Source of the DNA: Leptospira sp. GIMC2001
GTDB taxonomy: Bacteria > Spirochaetota > Leptospiria > Leptospirales > Leptospiraceae
Direction of reading: 5' to 3'
Assembly (NCBI RefSeq): GCF_028462125.1
Contig: NZ_CP115468.1
Coordinates: forward strand, 2,535,559-2,599,558
DNA: 64,000 nucleotides
A program made the translations under genes and the position numbers. This document shows positions 60,934 to 64,000 of the stretch, one piece after another. The notes beneath the pieces were generated by a model. That model was not told the origin of the DNA. It did no database searches and saw nothing but the letters and a program-made list of their open reading frames with translations. Positions within the stretch are counted from its first letter, which is position 1, and each line of letters starts with the position of its first letter.

Positions 60934-62292
60934 ATGATAACTGGATTAGTCTTATTTCGAAATGATCTAAGACTACATGACAATGAAAATCTAATTCGAG
61001 CTATCGAATATTCGGATTGTTTAATACCTTTATTTGTTCTATCAGATCATTTAGCTGGATACAATTTATATCACAAACATATCCAATTTCCTAGGATGAA
61101 TCCTTTTCGAGCTCAGTTCTTAATTGAATCTATTTACGATCTTAGAGAACAACTGAAAAGGATTGGCAGCGATCTTATCATTCGGCAAGGCAACTCAGCA
61201 AAAATCATAGCAGAATTGTGCTTTGAATTCAATATCGACAAAGTATTTTTCTCAGAGCTACCCTGCACTTACGAGAAAGAAGAAGAAATTGAAATCACAA
61301 CTATTCTAGATAAAATACAAGTCAGTTATTCAATCACAAATATGGATCAATTGATTCATTTAGATGAATTGCCTTTTTCTTTGGATAATACTCCAGAAGT
61401 TTTCACTCAATACAGAAAACTCATAGAAACCAAATCCAGTATAGCGCTTCCTCTTCCTAAAATCGGACGAGCTGCAGCAATTCCTCAAGGAATTGAAACT
61501 GGAGATATTCCTGAAGATTTATTGAAATTAGGACAGTCAGTACGGATCGATCCTCGAGCTGCAATCCAATTTCAAGGTGGTGAGACTCAAGGAATTCGCC
61601 GTATAACAGATTATATCTGGATTCGAGATAGAATCAAATCCTATAAGCAAACTCGAAATGAGATGATTGGTGAAGATTATTCTTCCAAATTTTCTGCTTG
61701 GTTATCTCTCGGTTGCGTATCTCCACGATTTATTGTCCAACAGATTCGCAAGTATGAGGAAGAAAGAACCAAAAATGAATCCACCTATTGGCTTATTTTT
61801 GAGTTGTATTGGCGAGATTATTTTCGATTGATCGCAGCAAAGCATGGATATAAATTATTTCAGCATAGTGGAATATCAGGCAGCATCAACAAAAGAAAAA
61901 CGGGATTGGAATCCAATCAGGAAGAAAATTCCTATCAAAATATAGAAAACGCAGAGTCTGAATTAGAAAAATTTGAACAATGGCGAACAGGATGTACGGG
62001 AGTAGCATTCATTGATGCGAATATGAAAGAGCTTCTCCTAACCGGCTTTATGTCCAACCGAGGAAGGCAGAATGTAGCAAGCTTCTTTGTTCACAGTTTA
62101 AAACTCGATTGGAGAATGGGAGCCGAATGGTTCGAAAGCCAATTGATCGATTATGATCCAGCGAGTAATTATGGCAATTGGGTATATCTTGCGGGCGTAG
62201 GAAACGATCCACGAGCAAGAGAATTCAATATTGATAAACAAGCGAAAACCTATGATCCTGATGGTAAATTTCAAAAACTCTGGAACAGTTGA
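60934..62292 (+). CDS. CRY-DASH type cryptochrome/photolyase
   Basis: 452 residues: N-terminal photolyase Rossmann domain (LVLFRNDLRLHDNENLI), then the FAD-binding helical domain with YWRDYFRLIAAKHGYKLF, FIDANMKELLLTGFMSNRGRQNVASF, DWRMGAEWFESQLIDYDPASNYGNW and GVGNDPRAREFNI, followed by KQAKTYDP. These match CRY-DASH proteins, which repair cyclobutane dimers in single-stranded or looped DNA and may also sense blue light. Starts 16 bp after the desulfurase-like gene. Confidence 0.93.
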   Translation: MITGLVLFRNDLRLHDNENLIRAIEYSDCLIPLFVLSDHLAGYNLYHKHIQFPRMNPFRAQFLIESIYDLREQLKRIGSDLIIRQGNSAKIIAELCFEFNIDKVFFSELPCTYEKEEEIEITTILDKIQVSYSITNMDQLIHLDELPFSLDNTPEVFTQYRKLIETKSSIALPLPKIGRAAAIPQGIETGDIPEDLLKLGQSVRIDPRAAIQFQGGETQGIRRITDYIWIRDRIKSYKQTRNEMIGEDYSSKFSAWLSLGCVSPRFIVQQIRKYEEERTKNESTYWLIFELYWRDYFRLIAAKHGYKLFQHSGISGSINKRKTGLESNQEENSYQNIENAESELEKFEQWRTGCTGVAFIDANMKELLLTGFMSNRGRQNVASFFVHSLKLDWRMGAEWFESQLIDYDPASNYGNWVYLAGVGNDPRAREFNIDKQAKTYDPDGKFQKLWNS

Positions 62293-62319
62293 AAGAGTCT
62301 AAACCGAGAAAGTATAAAA

Positions 62320-62955
62320 ATGAATTTTAAATTACAAACAACCCTAGTCTTATCACTCACTGCGATTCTACTCACTAGTTTCTGTATGCCGCCTAGAGAA
62401 GTCTCTCTCGTTGAGATTTTCCAGGATGATCCGGACAAAACGTCCTTATCATTGAATCATAAAAGAATCACTGATTCGCTTACAATTTTAGGAAACTATC
62501 CCAAATTGATTGATATAGGCCTCAACTATGACGGAATTGAAAGCATACCTGATTCGATTGGTCAATTGAAAAACCTAAAAAAACTTAGTCTTTATGGCAA
62601 TAGTATTAAGAATCTACCGAAGGAATTTGGAGAACTGCAATCCCTGGAAACTTTAGTTCTAGGTAAAAATCCGATTACTGAAGTTCCTATTCAATTGAAG
62701 AATTTACCAAATCTTAAGATTGTATCCCTTGATGAAACGCTAATTCAATTGACGGAAGCTGACGTTGACGTTCTTTCTAGCTTGCCATCCCTTGAAATAC
62801 TGGATCTTTCCGAGAACCCCAATTTCAAAAATTTACCTTCGAATATTCAGAAATTGAATTACCTCAAGCAGATTCATCTTAAGAAAAATATACTGGAGCA
62901 TGACACGAAAGTTCAGTTAAAAGAAGCTCTACCAAATACTGTATTGATCAAGTGA
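62320..62955 (+). CDS. Leucine-rich-repeat lipoprotein
   Basis: 211 residues with a lipoprotein-type signal (TSFC, Cys22). About five leucine-rich repeats of ~23 residues follow, such as IDIGLNYDGIESIPDSIGQLKNL and KLSLYGNSIKNLPKEFGELQSL, the bacterial type. Likely exposed in the periplasm or on the surface for protein binding. Its 3' end overlaps the opposing phosphatase gene by 8 bp. Confidence 0.88.
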   Translation: MNFKLQTTLVLSLTAILLTSFCMPPREVSLVEIFQDDPDKTSLSLNHKRITDSLTILGNYPKLIDIGLNYDGIESIPDSIGQLKNLKKLSLYGNSIKNLPKEFGELQSLETLVLGKNPITEVPIQLKNLPNLKIVSLDETLIQLTEADVDVLSSLPSLEILDLSENPNFKNLPSNIQKLNYLKQIHLKKNILEHDTKVQLKEALPNTVLIK

Positions 62956-64000
62956 CATCGAGAAGAAGCATGGTGAGATCGTCTCGGATATCACCGGCTG
63001 AATAATTTAGAATTCTAAGTATGCAATTCTGAATATAGCGATTGGAATCTTTTATTTTATTTTCTTCTAGTAATAGCTCGAAAAATGGATAAAGTCCCAA
63101 ATATTTATTACTTGGATTGAAGACTTCATAACAGCCATCTGAATAAAAAACAACTCGATCCCCAACTTTCAAACTAAACTCAGTTTCGAAATATTCAATA
63201 TTCTCGATAGTTAAAAGCGGAGTATTCATTCCATCTAACTCAATGATTTTGCCATCTCGAATGATAACAAGAGGCGGATGGCCAGCATAAGAATAGATCA
63301 ATTTTCTTTCTTTCTCATAGTAGCGAACACAGGCAGCAGATACATGGTGGTTTACAACAACAGTCCGTAGATCAATATTTAATTTCGCAAGTAAATCAGC
63401 CGGTGAATCCTTAAGACTAGATGAATGACGAAAGGATAGAACAACCATCCCAGAAACCATAGTCGCAGATATTCCATGACCCGAAACATCACCAAACAAA
63501 ATATCGATGTAATTTTCATGCTTTTGGTAATGAATGATATCTCCACCAACCTTTTCAAAAGGACGAAAATATGTTGTAAATTTAGAATACTTAGATTCAG
63601 GAAAATCCAAAGTAACTAAATTTTTCTGAGTTTCCTTAGCCATTTCTAGATCCGAGTGAATCCTTTCTCTCAGTTCTTCAATGGATTCATGTTTATCTAA
63701 AGATTTCTTGTATTCAGATATGTTATTGATCCTTAACCATATTTGTTGCAAATGATCCGATTCAATAACAGCGTAAATGGATAAAAGAAAGACATCAAAA
63801 GCAACACTATCACCTTGATTACTTTTATGATTGCTATTTATTTTCACTTCAACATTGGATAGATGATAATTCGATCGAATGAGCTTACCAAGAAAATACT
63901 CAGGATCTTGAATCATAGTGAGTAAAATACTCAGAATCTTGGGAGAATCCAGAGAACTATCGTCCAAGATAGATTCTTCTTGAGCAAATCCCAATTGGGC
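62948..64000 (-). CDS. PP2C/SpoIIE-type serine phosphatase (5' end outside window)
   Basis: The frame runs off the window: the TTG at 63994 is not a likely start and the frame continues upstream without stop. The visible ~350 residues include a coiled linker and the SpoIIE phosphatase domain with FEKVGGDIIHYQ, FGDVSGHGISATMVS, SYAGHPPLVI, and VVFYSDGCYEVFN, which carry the metal-binding aspartates. Such proteins dephosphorylate anti-sigma antagonists. The N-terminal sensor is not seen. A possible functional link with GHKL-type switch proteins elsewhere is open. Confidence 0.9.
   Translation of the reverse strand, partial: AQLGFAQEESILDDSSLDSPKILSILLTMIQDPEYFLGKLIRSNYHLSNVEVKINSNHKSNQGDSVAFDVFLLSIYAVIESDHLQQIWLRINNISEYKKSLDKHESIEELRERIHSDLEMAKETQKNLVTLDFPESKYSKFTTYFRPFEKVGGDIIHYQKHENYIDILFGDVSGHGISATMVSGMVVLSFRHSSSLKDSPADLLAKLNIDLRTVVVNHHVSAACVRYYEKERKLIYSYAGHPPLVIIRDGKIIELDGMNTPLLTIENIEYFETEFSLKVGDRVVFYSDGCYEVFNPSNKYLGLYPFFELLLEENKIKDSNRYIQNCILRILNYSAGDIRDDLTMLLLDVT

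Noticed and set aside
62948..63994. PP2C phosphatase as a complete gene from the TTG at 63994
   Set aside because: The frame continues open to the window edge and the TTG lacks a ribosome site, so the gene is treated as 5'-truncated by the window.

Overview
The window looks like a piece of the main chromosome of a spirochaete of the genus Leptospira. This rests on four things: the flagellar order fliY-fliO-fliP-fliQ-fliR-flhB-flhA-flhF with the large FliY-type switch protein; many short-lipobox lipoproteins and beta-barrel/lipoprotein gene sets; low GC with AT-rich spacers; and several genes whose families I know mainly from Leptospira. The species cannot be fixed from sequence reading alone. 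Nothing looks like a prophage, transposase gene or CRISPR array.

Layout. (1) 1-8360, minus strand: export gate and motor-switch operon of the periplasmic flagellum, with a 36-bp tandem repeat that lengthens the 5' end of fliP. (2) 8484-14214: DUF971, glyA, a TPM-domain protein, ilvD and small membrane or lipoproteins. (3) 14271-23039, minus strand: an orphan DNA methyltransferase, an RluA-type pseudouridine synthase, a PilZ-like protein, an unusual ATP-grasp/FMN-oxidase fusion, mnmA, a lipoprotein with two retropepsin-like units, and a diguanylate cyclase. The initiator tRNA-Met lies alone on the plus strand at 23143-23215. (4) 23227-29605, minus strand: a tight three-gene cassette of a very large lipoprotein with lamin-tail-like segments, an outer-membrane barrel and a lipoprotein with two HKD (phospholipase D/nuclease) motifs. 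This is the best candidate for an undescribed surface system. (5) 29798-39926: uvrC, a signal-peptidase-I-like protein lacking the usual lysine, gap-pgk-tpiA, a non-coding island packed with hairpins and repeats, a DUF7000 gene, secG, and a sensor kinase with a receiver-GHKL partner. (6) 53669 down to 39942, minus strand: a long co-directional housekeeping run rpsF-ssb-rpsR-rplI-dnaB-aspS-phoH-(7TM-HD)-ybeY-recO-argS-cinA. (7) 53814-64000: envelope proteins (CapA-like, LolA/B-like, TPR), a cysteine-desulfurase-like enzyme, a CRY-DASH photolyase, a leucine-rich-repeat lipoprotein and the 3' part of a PP2C/SpoIIE phosphatase.

How parts fit together. Regions 1 and 6 are conserved informational or motility operons with many 4-bp stop/start overlaps, implying translational coupling. 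Signalling is well represented: c-di-GMP (GGDEF, PilZ), cyclic dinucleotide phosphodiesterase (7TM-HD), two-component, and GHKL/PP2C-type switches. The less ordinary material is the region 4 cassette, several single genes with unusual architecture, and the tpiA-secG interval.

All functional calls come from motif and length recognition by eye. No database search, alignment, folding or gene-finder was run.
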